A program made the translations under genes and the position numbers. Positions 44,569-56,895 of a stretch of DNA of 64,000 nt are shown here, piece after piece. Position 1 is the first letter of the stretch, and every line of letters begins with the position of its first letter. The DNA is from Pseudisothecium myosuroides (lineage: Eukaryota > Streptophyta > Bryopsida > Hypnales > Lembophyllaceae): positions 37,415,724 through 37,479,723 of the forward strand of contig OX637287.1 of the NCBI GenBank assembly GCA_951799445.1, read 5' to 3'. The notes below the pieces were generated by a model that saw only the letters and a list, made by a program, of their open reading frames with translations, was not told where the DNA came from and did not search any database.

Positions 44569-46540
44569 TATGTCTACCTTTGCAATACCCCTGTTATCCT
44601 TCTCTTCTCCTAGAGTTCCAAACTGTCACTGCGATGATACTCAAATCACAAAAGATTAATGAGCCACCGACCAGTAAATACGGCCATTGCGATCTCCCCC
44701 GCACAGAAACCAATACAATACTAGAACAGGTGGTGAATAGCTTCTTTAGTGGGAGAATAGCTGCGGTCGGACATCCACGAAAACAACCAGCATGTTAACT
44801 CCATCACTCTTCAAAACTGAGCGGCCACGCCCAACACAACTTTTGTAGTTCTTACTGGATTGCCTGCAATGGAAGAAACGCAACAACAGGTCGTTCGTAT
44901 CAAGGCGAGCAAGGAATTCTGAGGAAAACATGTACCAAGCGCTTAATTAAAGAATCAAAACCTAGTACAAGAATGATCCTCAAATCCAAGACTCTTGTTC
45001 TTTCCACGAGATTAATCCCACTCCCAGACCTCATTCGTAACATCCACCATATCCTGAGCTCAACGCTCAGTATTCCCAAGCGTGCGGTACGCAATACAGC
45101 ACACACTTTACCACAACGGTACGTGAACCCAGTGTCAGCAAAACCAGTTACGAATCTTCACAAAGTAACAGTAGAAAAGAAGAACAAGGCACACACAAGT
45201 GTCGTGACACTCAAAGACCTGGACACCATTCAACACCTTTTACTACTCACAACTATCGACTCTCCACAAACCTTGTCAAGTACAAAAACCCTTGCTGCAA
45301 AGTAGAAAACATCGACATCTACTAACTCTCCTAATAAGACCCGGACACCAGCAATATTCATCACCATACCCAAACAAAACAGCTTCTTCCACAAAAATCC
45401 TACCTTTCAAAACATGCACACCAGTTGACAACGCCAAAAAAACTCCCCCCAAAACACCACCTTCGCAATAAGCCCTGAACACGACGCAATTCGGGAGCTT
45501 CACTTTCGTCTGCAAGTCATGCCGCCTCATTAACCCTCATGAAACCGTGTCCGTAAACGTGATTAGAAGCAATCTCTCTCAAGCGGGATTCAGCAAGGGA
45601 AGGGAAGCCTCAAAACTTGACTACTCTCCCAAGTCCCAACTCGTGTTGTTGTTGAAAACCTCACTCGGCCCAAACCTTGATGAAGTTCTGGCTGTGGAGG
45701 TGCTGTGGACTGGCGTTTCCATAAACGTGAGGAAGTTAATGGCGCCAGTGGGTTGTAATTGCTTCCCCAAGTCTCCGACTAACCTGCAATTGCAAGTGAT
45801 CAGTCCGGCTTCCTGGGCTAATGGCCTCCGTCCGTCTCTTCCGAATGTTTCATCTGTTCAGGACAGCTACGAAGCTTATTGCTTTCATCCGTGCGTGCAT
45901 TTGGGGCATGATCTTGGTGCTGCAGGCCACTACAGGAAAAACAATAGAGTCTTTAATTAGGTTTGCCTCGAGATACTCTTTACCAGGTGGCATGGAATGA
46001 TTAGACACATTGTATTCTCTTGGAGGTCCCTGTAATCGTGCAAGAGGGAGGACTTGGAACTGCCCGCCTGACACAGCATTTGGGCATGCTTATCATCATG
46101 CGTGCTGGATTGTGCCTTCACGAAGCATATTCATCCACAGAAATCATCCACGGGGGGGGGAGTCACTACTTACTCACTAGTCACTACTGTAGTAATCAGT
46201 TCAGTTTGTTTTTTTCTTGGAAACTCTGCAGTTTTTTTTATAGTGATGGTGACTTACTAAATAAGGAATTAGAAAACTACGTGTGTCAGGTTCGAGAACC
46301 CAAAAATTCCTATCCCACGGATTTAGAATGTGTGACATGTGGAAGGTGGCCAATGACATGGGGACACGTGGGGAGACAATATTTTCTAAAGATATTGTAA
46401 TGTGGTAGGAGAGAGTAGAATACTATATCCAGTAATTTGTTTATCATTTTGGAAAAGTAAACAGTTATTTCTTCAATATTTGGGTGATACTTGGCTGATG
46501 ATACTTGAGTGATACTTGGTGATATCGATATCAAGACTAG
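44569..46540. other. Upstream region of the GST gene; no gene assigned
   Basis: GC content is higher than in the repeats and several frames are open on both strands (for example 45,547-45,960 plus, 137 codons), but none resembles a known family and none is conserved in pattern. It probably includes the promoter and 5' UTR of the GST-hemerythrin gene. Confidence 0.45.
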
Positions 46541-46555
46541 GTGATATGTAAGCTT

Positions 46556-47155
46556 AGGTAAATTTTGGCTATTGATCTTTGAGAGAATAATAATTAATAT
46601 AATATAACAATCTGATTTTGATTTTATTATTTAAAATTTTATACAATGATTTATAATAACACAGTAAAAAGTATTTGGATTGTTGACTTTATTTTAAAAA
46701 ATTATGATATTTTTTGAAATAATAATTTGCAAAGATTGCATTCTATATTGTCACATTATTTACTAATCCTTATTATAGAGTTCAATACCCTGGTGGCGAC
46801 AAGTTGTGTTTATCTAGTGTGAAATCAGACTCCCTACCTGACGGAAACCCCTTGCAGTGTGTTGTTCAACACACTTGTGTCCAAAAAAAAAAATAAAAAA
46901 AAATAGGTAATACCTACAATAGGTAAAGTTTGGTTATTGATCTTGAAATACAATATTCCTATAGAGAATAATAATTAATATAATATATCAATATTATTTT
47001 GATTTTATTGTTTAAAATTTTATACAATAATTTATACTCCATAATAAAATAGTATTTGTATTGTTGATTTTATTTTTAAAATTTATAATATTATTTTAGT
47101 TAATGATTTGCAAAGATTGCATTTTATATTATCGCATTATTTTCTAATATGTAAT
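46556..47155. repeat. Imperfect direct repeats, about 230 bp each, period about 365 bp
   Basis: 'gagaataataattaatataa', 'gattttatt.tttaaaattt', 'tatacaat.atttata' and 'atttgcaaagattgcatt' occur in the same order at about 46,580-46,760 and 46,965-47,140. Between them lies a less AT-rich 130 bp with 'caataccctggtggcgac'. It may be a small LTR-type or tandem element; class unknown. Confidence 0.7.
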
Positions 47156-47849
47156 AGTATACACCACTACAAAAAAACCTGTAGCCAAGGTATGCAAAAA
47201 TGTTCCTAAAACTAAATGTTAAATTTTTGAAATTCCATTTTTCAAATAATTGTTTTTCATGAGGATAAATTAAATCTTATACTTTAAAACTATTTATTAA
47301 CATTTGTTGAAGCACTCATGCCAACTTGAATTTGTTGTTGGGTAGGAAATGTTGACCTTGACAAACTGGTATACTATAAGCCCCCCTTCCTAGATTTAGG
47401 ATTTTCAAGATTTTTCTTATATTTTGCATATTAAATTTTGTTAAGATTTGTTAGAACTCGATAAAATAGATTGTAGGGGACAAAAATTTTACAAATATTT
47501 ACCTCCCTCAAGGATTGGTTCTATTTTCACAACAAAATTTCCTAACTACCACTTTCTAGTGCATTGAACATATTAATTGAAATACAAATACATTTTTCAA
47601 ACTTTCAACCATATAAAATTTGTACTAAAGTACTATGGAATGTAAAGGAAAAATTTCAATCCATTTGACCAAATAGATTATGAGATTCTAAAGTTTGAAA
47701 ATAGAAAAAAATAAATTTTGGGCCTAATCCAATATGGTCAACATAGTTTGAGTCTATTTTGTGGAGGAGGAGGTACTACCAATATTCAACTTTGGAAACT
47801 TGGATGATTAGGTAAGTAGTTATGTTAGTTACTTGCATGTGAATTTTCA

Positions 47850-48625
47850 AAAATAACAAAGGTATCTAATGTAACCATAGGATCCTGTACTTCACTTGTC
47901 TCAAATCATGTGGTAAAAATTTCATGATGTTTGACCGTACAAATTGGAAGATATTAGCATTCAAAGTTGGAAAAAATTGTTCTTTTGAACATTGGCTTGC
48001 AATTTTAGTTGACTTTGATTGCCATTTGTGGAAAAGTTTTGCTTTAAAGACTTTGAATTAAATTTTTTTGTGTTGGAGAATTTTTTTTCTTTAAAAAAAT
48101 ATTAAATAGAAGTAGGTCTAAGATTGAAAGAGAAACTTAATCGAGTTAAAAGCTCTAGGATGGGATTGAAACATTACAATCCCAATGGTGAGATTGTTTT
48201 AGCAAGCAAACTTAACCTTGCCAAATAATTATTTTTGAAAAATTGTAAAAATTGCATTTAGAACTAAATCCTATGAGTTATTTTGTCAAAAAGATGCTGT
48301 AATTGCTCCAAAGCAAGATTGTTCATAACTTTCATATAACAAATTCAAATGGAACAAATCAAAGATTAACATATAGATAAAATCACAATCTCTGATAAAC
48401 TAATTTTTTTAATTTTTTTGGTATGAAGAAGTTTTTTCCACCACACCAAAAAATTGACTTTTTGTGCCATAACTTTTGCTCTCGGGCACTGATTGAAATA
48501 AAAATTATATTTTGAAGAAGCTAATGTGTTTTTCTATCTTCACAAAAGTGTCAAAAAATCATAATGAATATTCAAGCCGTAGGAAATTCATTTTGTCCTC
48601 CAAGGGAACAATGGGACTTTAGGGG
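47850..48625 (+). mobile_element. Family L element, left end missing
   Basis: From 'ccataggatcctgtacttca' onward it follows the 30,197 copy in order: 'tttgaccgtacaaattggaa', 'aatcccaatggtgagattg', 'actgattgaaataaaaatta', ending 'gggactttagggg' before TTAA at 48,626-48,629. The first 100 bp, including the left terminus, are not recognisable. Confidence 0.75.
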
Positions 48626-48629
48626 TTAA

Positions 48630-50087
48630 ACTTAATAAAGTTTGATATATTTCAACAAATTTTATCAAAAACAACTAAAAATCTTTAGAAGTGCACACAG
48701 AGGTTTGATTTGTATTGGTGAAGCAATGTTAATACTACAAAACTCCTTGTCATTGTGTGGACATTGAATGCATGGGCCATGATTACAAAGATTACATTTG
48801 GCCATCAATCAATCCACTGAAAGAGTTTCTACTGAGAGTTATTTTAATTTGCCTTTTATATGACACAATTGCTTATTAGGTGCTTACATGGAGATTTCTT
48901 GATACCAAAAAATTGGGGCCTAGTGAAAATATAGGTCACTAAAATCTTTGACCCAATTTTAGAACTTATGACCAATTTAAGATGGCCCAATGAATTGGAA
49001 ATTGGGTGAACTCCAAATTGGACTTGAGCCCTAATACAAAGCTGGCCTCAATTGTGAAAATTCAGCCTTTTCATTGTAGATGGGATAGATCAAAAGTATA
49101 ACAATTTTGTTAGACATAATGTCTATTACATTTTAGTAAGTAGTTGGTGCATTTCTCTCCACTTAACTTTTGGTACCTTTGATCCCACCATATATCAACT
49201 TAAGCTTTTATTTTTATTGTTTTTAATTTCTAAATTCTACAACAAATCTCATAGTCGGCCAAGTTTTTATATTGTTTTCAATTTCTAAAGTCCATAACAA
49301 AAATTCTAATTAAGACTATTGCCAAAAAAAATTATCACTTGGGACACAACATCAAGACCCCCCCGAGAAAATAGTCTTTATTTGACATGAAATCCTCACA
49401 CAAAATTACATCCAAATTTGGAATGAATTATGATTTTTTCCCTGTGAAGGGGGATTTTTCATAATTTGCACATTATGGGAAAGATTTATTTTAATTGCAT
49501 TGCATGAGGTTTATATTCAAGGTAGAAGTGCGTGATTTTGTTTCTCCGTCTTTCTCCCCTTATGAAGTAGGAATCTCTTAAAGTGATCCAACTACAACCT
49601 TAAACTATCCTCCGAACAATATGTTCAACTTTACACATCGTGTAACACATCGGTTGCAAAGTAATAGAACACTTCAGGTGAATGGAATGGTTTTAAAACA
49701 TACACTCACCCATACAATACTTTCTAATGTCTTCAAATCTTGACTTTTAAAATTTACAAAATTTACAAAAAAAATCCATATTTTTTGGGTTTAAAAGAAA
49801 AAAAAATCTAATTTTCATTTGCTTTCAAGTAAAAGTGTTCAGTTATTGTAATTTTGACTCTATCTTATGTACATCAACTTCAATGAACAGCACTGGTATG
49901 TGCATCGATGCTGGAACCCTTCCTGAAATCTTGTTTTGCATTTTGGGATAACTTCTTAGCTTCCAAATGCCCACTCACCCATTGCATTGAATTCCTCAAT
50001 TGGAGTCAACAAGGATGAGACACATACGAGGGCATGATCATTTAGCTTTCCTGGTTGTGGCTTGTGCACACAATAATTAGGGTAACT
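48630..50087. other. Intergenic sequence, nothing assigned
   Basis: AT-rich, only short frames, no terminal repeats noticed. Confidence 0.45.
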
Positions 50088-50089
50088 TA

Positions 50090-50454
50090 GTCACAGTCCC
50101 TCGGAGGTTGAGATTTTCTCTGAGAAATTTCTTCAGGCGCATGAAATGGGGAGCCAATGGGGAGCCTTGTTTTGTGGAGGGGCTGTGACACCCCTTTTGC
50201 AGCGAAAATGAAATCTCCGAGAAGGTTCACTTGCACAGCACCACGGCAACCCCAGCAAACCAATCACTGAGCAGAAGGTGACATTTTCTTCGAGAAAATG
50301 TTGTTCGTAGCTCCTTTCTTCACCTGCGGAGGAGAAGAACGGCACACTCTAAACCTCGGAGGTTGAGCGATCCCGAAACAACAACGGGAAACCAGTTACG
50401 CAAAGCCACGTATCCAAACTCCGATAAGCGGACGATTCTCGGAGGGGCTGTGAC
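50090..50454. mobile_element. GC-richer MITE, 365 bp, TA target duplication
   Basis: The left end GTCACAGTCCCTC(C/G)GAG is mirrored at the right by 'ctcggaggggctgtgac'. TA flanks both sides (50,088-50,089 and 50,455-50,456), as for mariner/Stowaway-type elements. A third partial copy of the terminus ('ggaggggctgtgac') lies inside near 50,176. The open frame inside is not gene-like. Confidence 0.6.
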
Positions 50455-50744
50455 TACCCCTAATTTATTGAACTGAAGAATACAGTATAATTATCTTCTA
50501 TTGGAGAATATAATTATCTTCTATTGCATGTAAGCTGCAACATGATTGCACACCTGCACTAGTAAGCTCCCCACTCTTTGGACTGTTGCCAAAAATAACG
50601 AAGCAATCTTTTGGACACTGGTGGAGAAAGTAGCCTTGGCTGGATTCCAAGAGAACCCCGCCACCTCAGTGGTTCATGGGGGATAACTTTTAGCTTTTCC
50701 AGCATTTGGCAAATGGAGGGGCAAGTGGGAAGAAAAGGGATTAA

Positions 50745-50966
50745 CCCTGTAAGGACGCGGGGGGTGACCCTGGAAATCATGCATTGTATAACCGTGAGAG
50801 TCATTGGAATAAAAAAATCCAAAAGTACTCATTGGAAGTCAAGCTACTGTAGATGTTCTCCACTTTCCACAAAAAACTCCAAGGATGAATAGTTGTAGTT
50901 CTGTCCTACATTGGAGAATCCCTTGTCATTCAGCGGACACTTATGGTCTGCGGCGTCCTTACTGGG
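50745..50966 (+). mobile_element. Family S TTAA MITE, 222 bp, cluster copy 1
   Basis: TTAA lies at 50,741-50,744 and 50,967-50,970. The left end is CCCTGTAAGGACGCGGGGGG; the right end, reverse complemented, is CCCAGTAAGGACGCCGCAG. The interior has 'ggaaatcatgcattg', 'gtactcattggaagtcaagc', 'tactgtagatgttctccact' and 'aaggatgaatagttgtag'. Confidence 0.9.
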
Positions 50967-50977
50967 TTAACCCTTAA

Positions 50978-51198
50978 CCCTTAAAGGACGGACTGGTGAC
51001 CGTGGAAATCATCCATTTTGGAACATTGAGAATCATTGGTATTAAAAAATTCAAAAGCACTCATTGGAAGTCAAGCTACTGTAAAAGTTCTCCACTTTTC
51101 ACACAAAATTAGGAGGATGAATAGTTGCATTTCTGTCCTGCACAGAGGGATTCCTTGTCATCCAGCGGACGCTAGACGTCCTCCGCGTCGTTTAAGGG
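50978..51198 (+). mobile_element. Family S TTAA MITE, 221 bp, cluster copy 2
   Basis: TTAA lies at 50,974-50,977 and 51,199-51,202. It starts CCCTTAAAGGACGGACTGG and ends, reverse complemented, CCCTTAAACGACGCGGAGG. The interior is very similar to copy 1 ('gcactcattggaagtcaagc', 'ttctccacttttcacac', 'aggatgaatagttgcat'). Confidence 0.9.
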
Positions 51199-51202
51199 TT
51201 AA

Positions 51203-51418
51203 ACGCCAAAGGGGTGACTCTCGAAATCATCCTTTTTCTATTACCGTGTGAATCAATTATCTCCAAAATTGTAAAAGTACTCATTGCAATTCAAACTACT
51301 GTAGAAGATCTGCCCTTTCTACAACAAAATTTGAAGATGAATAGTTGCAATTCTGTCCTATACAGTTTGATTCCTTGTCATCCATTGGACACAAAACGTC
51401 CGCTTTGGCGTTCATGGG
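51203..51418 (+). mobile_element. Family S TTAA MITE, 216 bp, cluster copy 3
   Basis: It shares TTAA 51,199-51,202 with copy 2 and ends at TTAA 51,419-51,422. The interior is again family S ('gaaatcatcctttttc', 'gtactcattgcaattcaaac', 'gaagatgaatagttgcaatt', 'ccttgtcatccattggacac'). All three copies point the same way. Confidence 0.88.
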
Positions 51419-51429
51419 TTAACCCTTAA

Positions 51430-52075
51430 CCCCTAAATGCCCAAGGCCTTTTGTGAGCTTCTAGGAATTTGCTCTAAATTGAACCAAAAGCCAACATTTT
51501 GATAAGCTGTATCAATTTTTTTTTGAATTGTAACCGTATAGAATCAAACTAGATATGTTAGAGATCACATTAGAAAAGAAAACACAACAATATCTCTTAC
51601 GGAGTGAAAGATTATAATGTTTGATCACAAGGGTGTTAAAATTGTGAAAGTGATTTGAAGTCTTTCATTCTTCTTTTCACATGTCAAATCTAAAAAGTTG
51701 GTCACCAAAAAAATATGAAGTTAAAGGGCCTAACATGCATAACCCCAATCAATTTATGACTTTTCAAAATCTACTCTATAATTTTTTTAAATGAATTTCT
51801 AATGTGATTTTTTCTCAAAGATCTAGTATATTTGAGGCTCATTCCCAAGAGCCCTCAACACTATATAAAGTCAAGATTGCAATGGACACCCTTGCACAAA
51901 ATCTTGAATAGAAAAAATCATAATCAATCATTTTCAAAATCGGATTTTTGATGCTAAAACTAGACTTCAAAAAAAATTCAAAAATATAAACTATTAAAAA
52001 TAACAATTTGGTAAGGTTTTATTTAACTTCAAAAATTGGTCGAGGACACATTCTACCCTTAGGGTCATTTTGGAG
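51430..52075 (-). mobile_element. TTAA element of the 54,302 family, far end decayed
   Basis: It starts after TTAA 51,426-51,429 as CCCCTAAATGCCCAAGGCC. This is inverted relative to the element at 54,302-54,938, with which it shares 'aatttgctctaaattgaac', 'ctagatatgttagagatc', 'agaaaacacaacaatatc', 'gcataaccccaatcaattta' and 'tgcaatgg.cacccttgcac'. The far terminus is worn. Confidence 0.75.
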
Positions 52076-52080
52076 TTAGA

Positions 52081-52292
52081 CGCTGAAGCGGATGTTTAGC
52101 ATTCGATGAATGACAAGGGAATCTCCTCCATAGGACAAAAGTGAAAATTTCTACCTCAGAATTTTGTGTGGAAAGGGAAGATCATGAATAGTAGTTTAAC
52201 CTCCAGTGAGCGCTTTTGGTTTTTTCCAAGAAGATGATGTCATCCGATGCCAAAACGGATGATTTTTTGGTCACCAGCCCGGCGTTCAAGGG
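52081..52292 (-). mobile_element. Family S TTAA MITE, inverted, cluster copy 4
   Basis: The right end, reverse complemented, is TTAACCCTTGAACGCCGGGC (TTAA at 52,293-52,296), identical over its first 14 bases to the autonomous piggyBac terminus. The left border is 'gttagacgctgaagcgg', with TTAG in place of TTAA. The interior has the inverted family S landmarks ('gaatgacaagggaatctcct', 'gtttaacctccagtgagcg'). Confidence 0.82.
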
Positions 52293-52621
52293 TTAAATCC
52301 GTCATATGCAGGTACAGGAACACTGTTAATAATTGAATGCATAATAAACAACGAATTGATTATTTCAATAGAATGTATATCTAAAACCATATATCTAAAC
52401 TTTGGACCTTTTTACACCAAAAAACTTTAGATTAAAGCCCAAAGAAATGGAGTGTTTTGATTGGGTCTTCACTTTGGGTCCGTAGCTATCTTCCAATTAA
52501 AACACCCCATTTCTTTGGCCTCCAACCCAAAGTTTTTTTGGTAGAAACAGGCCCTAAAACTATGCATATGCAGAAGAGTATGGACTAGGTAAGGTAGTCT
52601 GCTCTTCAAGGGACCTTTTAA

Positions 52622-53542
52622 CCTCTAAAGGATCGTTGTCCCTTCGAGGGACAAATGCGTTTTTGGGCAGTTACCTACGGGCTGAAATTTTTTCATGATT
52701 TTTTGAAACTTTTTTTGAAGATTAAAAAACCAATAAGCTTTGTAAGAATATAATTTTTTCACAATCGGTGCCTGGGAACAAAAATTATGACCAAATAAGC
52801 TCAAAACAGGGGACGGGGGGCAGCTTGGGCAGCAAAATTTTTTTTGCTAATATTTGAATTTTTCTTTTTAATATTTTTTTCTCATAGATTATATTTTTGT
52901 CTATGTAGAAAGCTTTGATTCATTTCATTTGGATTTGTTATGAGAAAGTTATAGACATTCTTGTTTTTCGGGTAGTTAGAGCATCTTCTTTTAAAAAATA
53001 TCTTGTAGGATTCATTTTTGAATGCAATTTTTCAAATTTTTCAACTTTTTTTTGCATGGTTTAGTTTACTTGCTAGAAAAATCTCATCATTGGGATTAGT
53101 GCATTTTAATTCCATCTAAAATATATGAATATTTTAGATTTTCCTTCTATCTTATACCTACTTCTACTTAACAATTTTTTTACGAATGATAATTAAGTTT
53201 TTTTTAATTTTTTTCCTAGACTCTCAACTCAATTCCCCACTAAAAAAGATTTAAAGCTCAAAACTTTGTAGTGCAAAAATTTTAAGTTAAAAATGTTCAA
53301 AGTAAAAAAATCTAGTCCAGCAATGTGCTGAAAAACCTGTTTTTTTCACTTTAAATGCAGATATCTTGCAATCTGTGTGGTCAAAAATTCTGAAATTTTT
53401 CCCACACATTCTCATACTAATTAGGTATAAGATCCTATGATTAGATGTGAATAAAATAAATTTCAATTTGTTTTACTTTTTGCAATAGAAATGGCAGTTT
53501 TCAGTGTTTTTTGGCAGGAAAAAGGCCTTGGTCCTGTAGGGG
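52622..53542 (-). mobile_element. Family L TTAA element, 921 bp, inverted
   Basis: TTAA lies at 52,618-52,621 and 53,543-53,546. The left end is CCTCTAAAGGATCGTTGTCC; the right end, reverse complemented, is CCCCTACAGGACCAAGGCC. The interior aligns with the reverse complement of 30,197-31,119 ('aatcggtgcctgggaacaaa', 'atcttgcaatctgtgtgg'). Confidence 0.85.
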
Positions 53543-53546
53543 TTAA

Positions 53547-54297
53547 GAGTTGATTGCATTTGGGGGAAGCTAAACTCCTTGAAAACAATTTTCTGTAAAT
53601 TTGAGTAGGAAGAAAAATGGAATTGGCATCTACTTCAAGTTGTCTCATATTTTGGGGACCTTCATGGAATTAGTTATAAATTTTTGAAGTTGAAATGCAA
53701 TATATGGTCATTAAAAGTGACCATATCTTGAAAATGTACACTATTGATACGTTGAAGAAAGAAAAATGTACCTCTATGTTAGTGGTCGTTTTTAGAGCAC
53801 CTTACGTACCTTAAAGAAAAAACAAATAATTATTTGGTACTAGAAATACCGTGCTCAGCTATAAGAGTAGCTAGGCTAGGGATGATACTTTTTGCAATGA
53901 GTCTCTCCTTTTACATTACCAAACAAAACTTCCACTTTGAATGGTTGGATCTTGTTCAATCATGCTCTATCAAGGGTCTAAATTTAAAAATGGGGAATCA
54001 AAAACCTTAAGCATCCATGTGTTATTAAAAAAGACATGCCTCTCCTCATCCAATAAGAGACTCTTATCTCTCTTCAAATGGGTTCCATCGAGATTATGGA
54101 CTAGATTATGCTCAAGAACTGGGAGGTTGGAGAGCATTATTGGATAAAATGTCAAGTCTAGTAGTTCATCACAAATGTCTATATTTATATTTTTTGCAAA
54201 TCTAAGGATGTAGCCGAGTTTGGATTTGAGGCATATTAATGAATACGAATATTTGCAACTATCAATTACAAGTGTTGATTTTTCCTATTCTTGACCC
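53547..54297. other. Intergenic sequence, nothing assigned
   Basis: No gene or element recognised. The opposing short frames at 53,941-54,155 overlap each other and look accidental. Confidence 0.45.
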
Positions 54298-54301
54298 TTA
54301 A

Positions 54302-54938
54302 TTCCTAAATGCCCGAGGCACCAAAATCTGGTGTTTGCAAAACTTTGAAGTCAAACAAAACTCAACCAAGTTGCTATTTTTAGTAGTTTAATATTTTTGG
54401 AAAGTTCTTTGTGAAGTCTAGTTATAGTATCAAAAATTCGGTCTTAAAAATAATCAATAGTGATTTTTCTATTGAAGATTTTGTGCAAGGGTACCCATTG
54501 CAATCTTGACTTCCCGTAGTGTTGAGAGCTCTTGGAAATGAGCCTCAAATACACTAGATCTTGGATCAAAAATCACATTCAAAATTCATTTTAAAAAACT
54601 ATAGAGTAGATTTTAAGAAGCCATAAGTTGATTGGGGTTATGCATGTTAGGTTCTTTAACCTCATATTTTTTTGGTCACCATTTTTTTAGATTCAACTTG
54701 TGAAAAGAGGGTTGAAAGTGTTTTGTAGTTTTAACACCCTCATGGTCAAACATTATAATCTTCACTCTATAAGTGATATTGTTGTGTTTTCTTTTCCTAT
54801 GAGATCTCTAACATGTCTAGTTTGAATTGGTACGGTTACAATTTAAAAAGAATTGATACAACTTATCCAAATGTTGGCATTTTGTTCAATTTAGAGCAAA
54901 TTCCAAGTCACTCAAAACAGGCCTTGGGCATTTAGGGG
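54302..54938. mobile_element. TTAA element, 637 bp
   Basis: TTAA lies at 54,298-54,301 and 54,939-54,942. The left end reads TTCCTAAATGCCCGAGGCACC; the right end, reverse complemented, is CCCCTAAATGCCCAAGGCC. It is the complete relative of the copy at 51,430. Non-coding. Confidence 0.85.
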
Positions 54939-55879
54939 TTAAAAGATTGACGTTGTCTTTAGAGACAAATTTGCAAAAACTGCCATTTATTGGTAAATCA
55001 ACCAAGATTGAAAATGAAAATAATATTCTTAAATTTTTTTTTATACACAAGTATTTTAGACCATCATGGCAATGTGTAGAAATAATTTTAGCCATTGGAT
55101 CATATGAATTGCAAGATTATTATGTTTTAAGTAAGAATCCTACCATAGATGATTAAGAAACTTAAGATTCTCTTAGAGTGGAATTTTTGTTCTAACCAAA
55201 ATTGAACCTCTACACCATCAAGTATTAAATCTTGTTAGCACACACATAAAAAGCTTCAGAAGCAAATAAGGGGGTTGACTTACTTTAAATCACACTACAC
55301 TACAAAGAGTTCAAGCAAACCAACAATACACCAACCATTTTGTGATGGATTGTTATGTAGTTAGGAGTTTTTGTTTTTGAGATTCTAATGGAGAATTTAT
55401 AGAGTCAAATACTTAATGTAATGTAGAATTTTTTCAAAAACTTTGGATTCTCAATATGCTCTTGAAGTTAGAAGAAAATGTTTTTTTTTACCTTAGTCAA
55501 TATGGTTAGCATAGTTTGACTTTACTTGGAGTGAAATTTTTTATTACGCATAGTTTTTTTTTACAATTGTATACTAAGGTAGATTACCCCATTCAAGGTC
55601 AAATAGAAGCAAGCCCATTGTGGGCAAAATTATATCAAGTTATGAAATGTACATTCATTTTTGCCTTCATCATCACCTACCAAAATTTTAACCCTCTAAA
55701 AGAATAAATATCCGTTAGGTGATGATGAAGTAAAAAATGAACAAATGTTTTTGAAAATTTAATACAAGATGGAGACATTCACATTCCTTTGTGGAAAGAT
55801 ATAAAGATGTACATTAGATTTTTGGATCAAAAGTCATGCTGACTGAAAAAATTCAGATAATTGAAGCATTTTTGGCAAA

Positions 55880-56890
55880 TTTTGCTAAATTTGTCATCTA
55901 TTTTTGAAATTTGGCATGTGTGTAACCAATATATAATATACTATTTTTATAAATAAAATTTTTAATGCAAAATTCTCATTCCAAAAGGAGTCAATATTCT
56001 ACAAACCTACTAGGTAAATTAATTTTTTTTTGTCTAATTACAAATGCTTTAATTATCTTGAAATTTGTACTCTTAAATTTCTTGAATTTTTTTTATACAT
56101 TTTAAACGTTCATCTTTAAGTTTTTACAATTTGAATTTCAAACAAAAAATTTCCTTGTTGTACAAAAATCATCAAAAAATGACAAGGGAATTGCTTGTTT
56201 ATTTGACCTCTTTGTATTGCAAGGTAATTTAGAGTATAGTAGACCCTTGATTTGTTTTGGAAATTTTGTATGAGTCTACTTGACGTGATTTTATACTTGA
56301 TGTTGTAAAGGCTCAATTTGATAAAGAAAAACATTAGAGGATTTTTGGAGCTTTACAAGACTGCGAGTTCCTAGACTGTGGGAACTCTGGGAACGCTACC
56401 AAATCATCAATTTAATGGGGCTGAGAGACTGCTACGTTAGATATCAATAATTAATTAATTTTTAGTATTTTTTTGGATTATTTATTTATTTATTTCATAT
56501 ATTTAAAAAAAAATTAAATATTTTTTTATTTTTTTAATTATTTTTTAATTCTGACAGTAAGGGGCTAGTTCCCAGCAACGGGAACAATCCTGAAACAATC
56601 TTCTAGAGGCTCAAATCTCCTCTAATGCAATTTTATCCCAAAAGAGCTTAGATTCTATTCACCCCATTTCGTAAGCATGTAAAGGATTTTTTTTCCACTT
56701 CAAACATTAAAATATTTCAATCTACATAGTCAAATGGTCTAGAATTTTTTTTTAACATATTTGCAAAAAAATATACTACACTTTTTTATAGTTGATGTTC
56801 AAAAAAATAAAAATAAAAATTTGACCAATGCACCAAAAGATGGCAATTTTTGACAATTTCTCTCGAAAAATACCCCAACCTTTCTAGGAA
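55880..56890 (-). mobile_element. TTAA element related to 18,962-19,830, carrying a nested MITE
   Basis: From 'gaaatttggcatgtgtgtaa' (55,907) it follows the 19.1-19.8 kb element ('ctcattcc', 'ttgtacaaaaatcatcaaaaa', 'gcaaggtaatttagagta', 'gggtgctttt'-like end) and ends 'ccaacctttctagga' before TTAA at 56,891-56,894. The MITE at 56,332-56,627 interrupts it. The left end is unclear. Confidence 0.6.
56332..56627. mobile_element. CATTAGAGG-type MITE, 296 bp
   Basis: 'cattagaggatttttggagc' at the left is mirrored by 'gctcaaatctcctctaatg' at the right. The middle is extremely AT-rich. 'gttcctagactgtgggaac' near the left and 'gttcccagcaacgggaac' near the right are internal short palindromes. No convincing direct repeat flanks it. 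Confidence 0.7.
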
Positions 56891-56895
56891 TTAAT

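Noticed and set aside
45527..45545. 'attaaccctcatgaaacc' as a TTAA-element terminus
   Set aside because: Only TTAACCC matches. No partner end or family interior was found nearby.
45547..45960. 137-codon plus-strand frame upstream of the GST gene
   Set aside because: No recognisable family, domain or splice context, and the opposite strand is equally open. Not supported as a gene.
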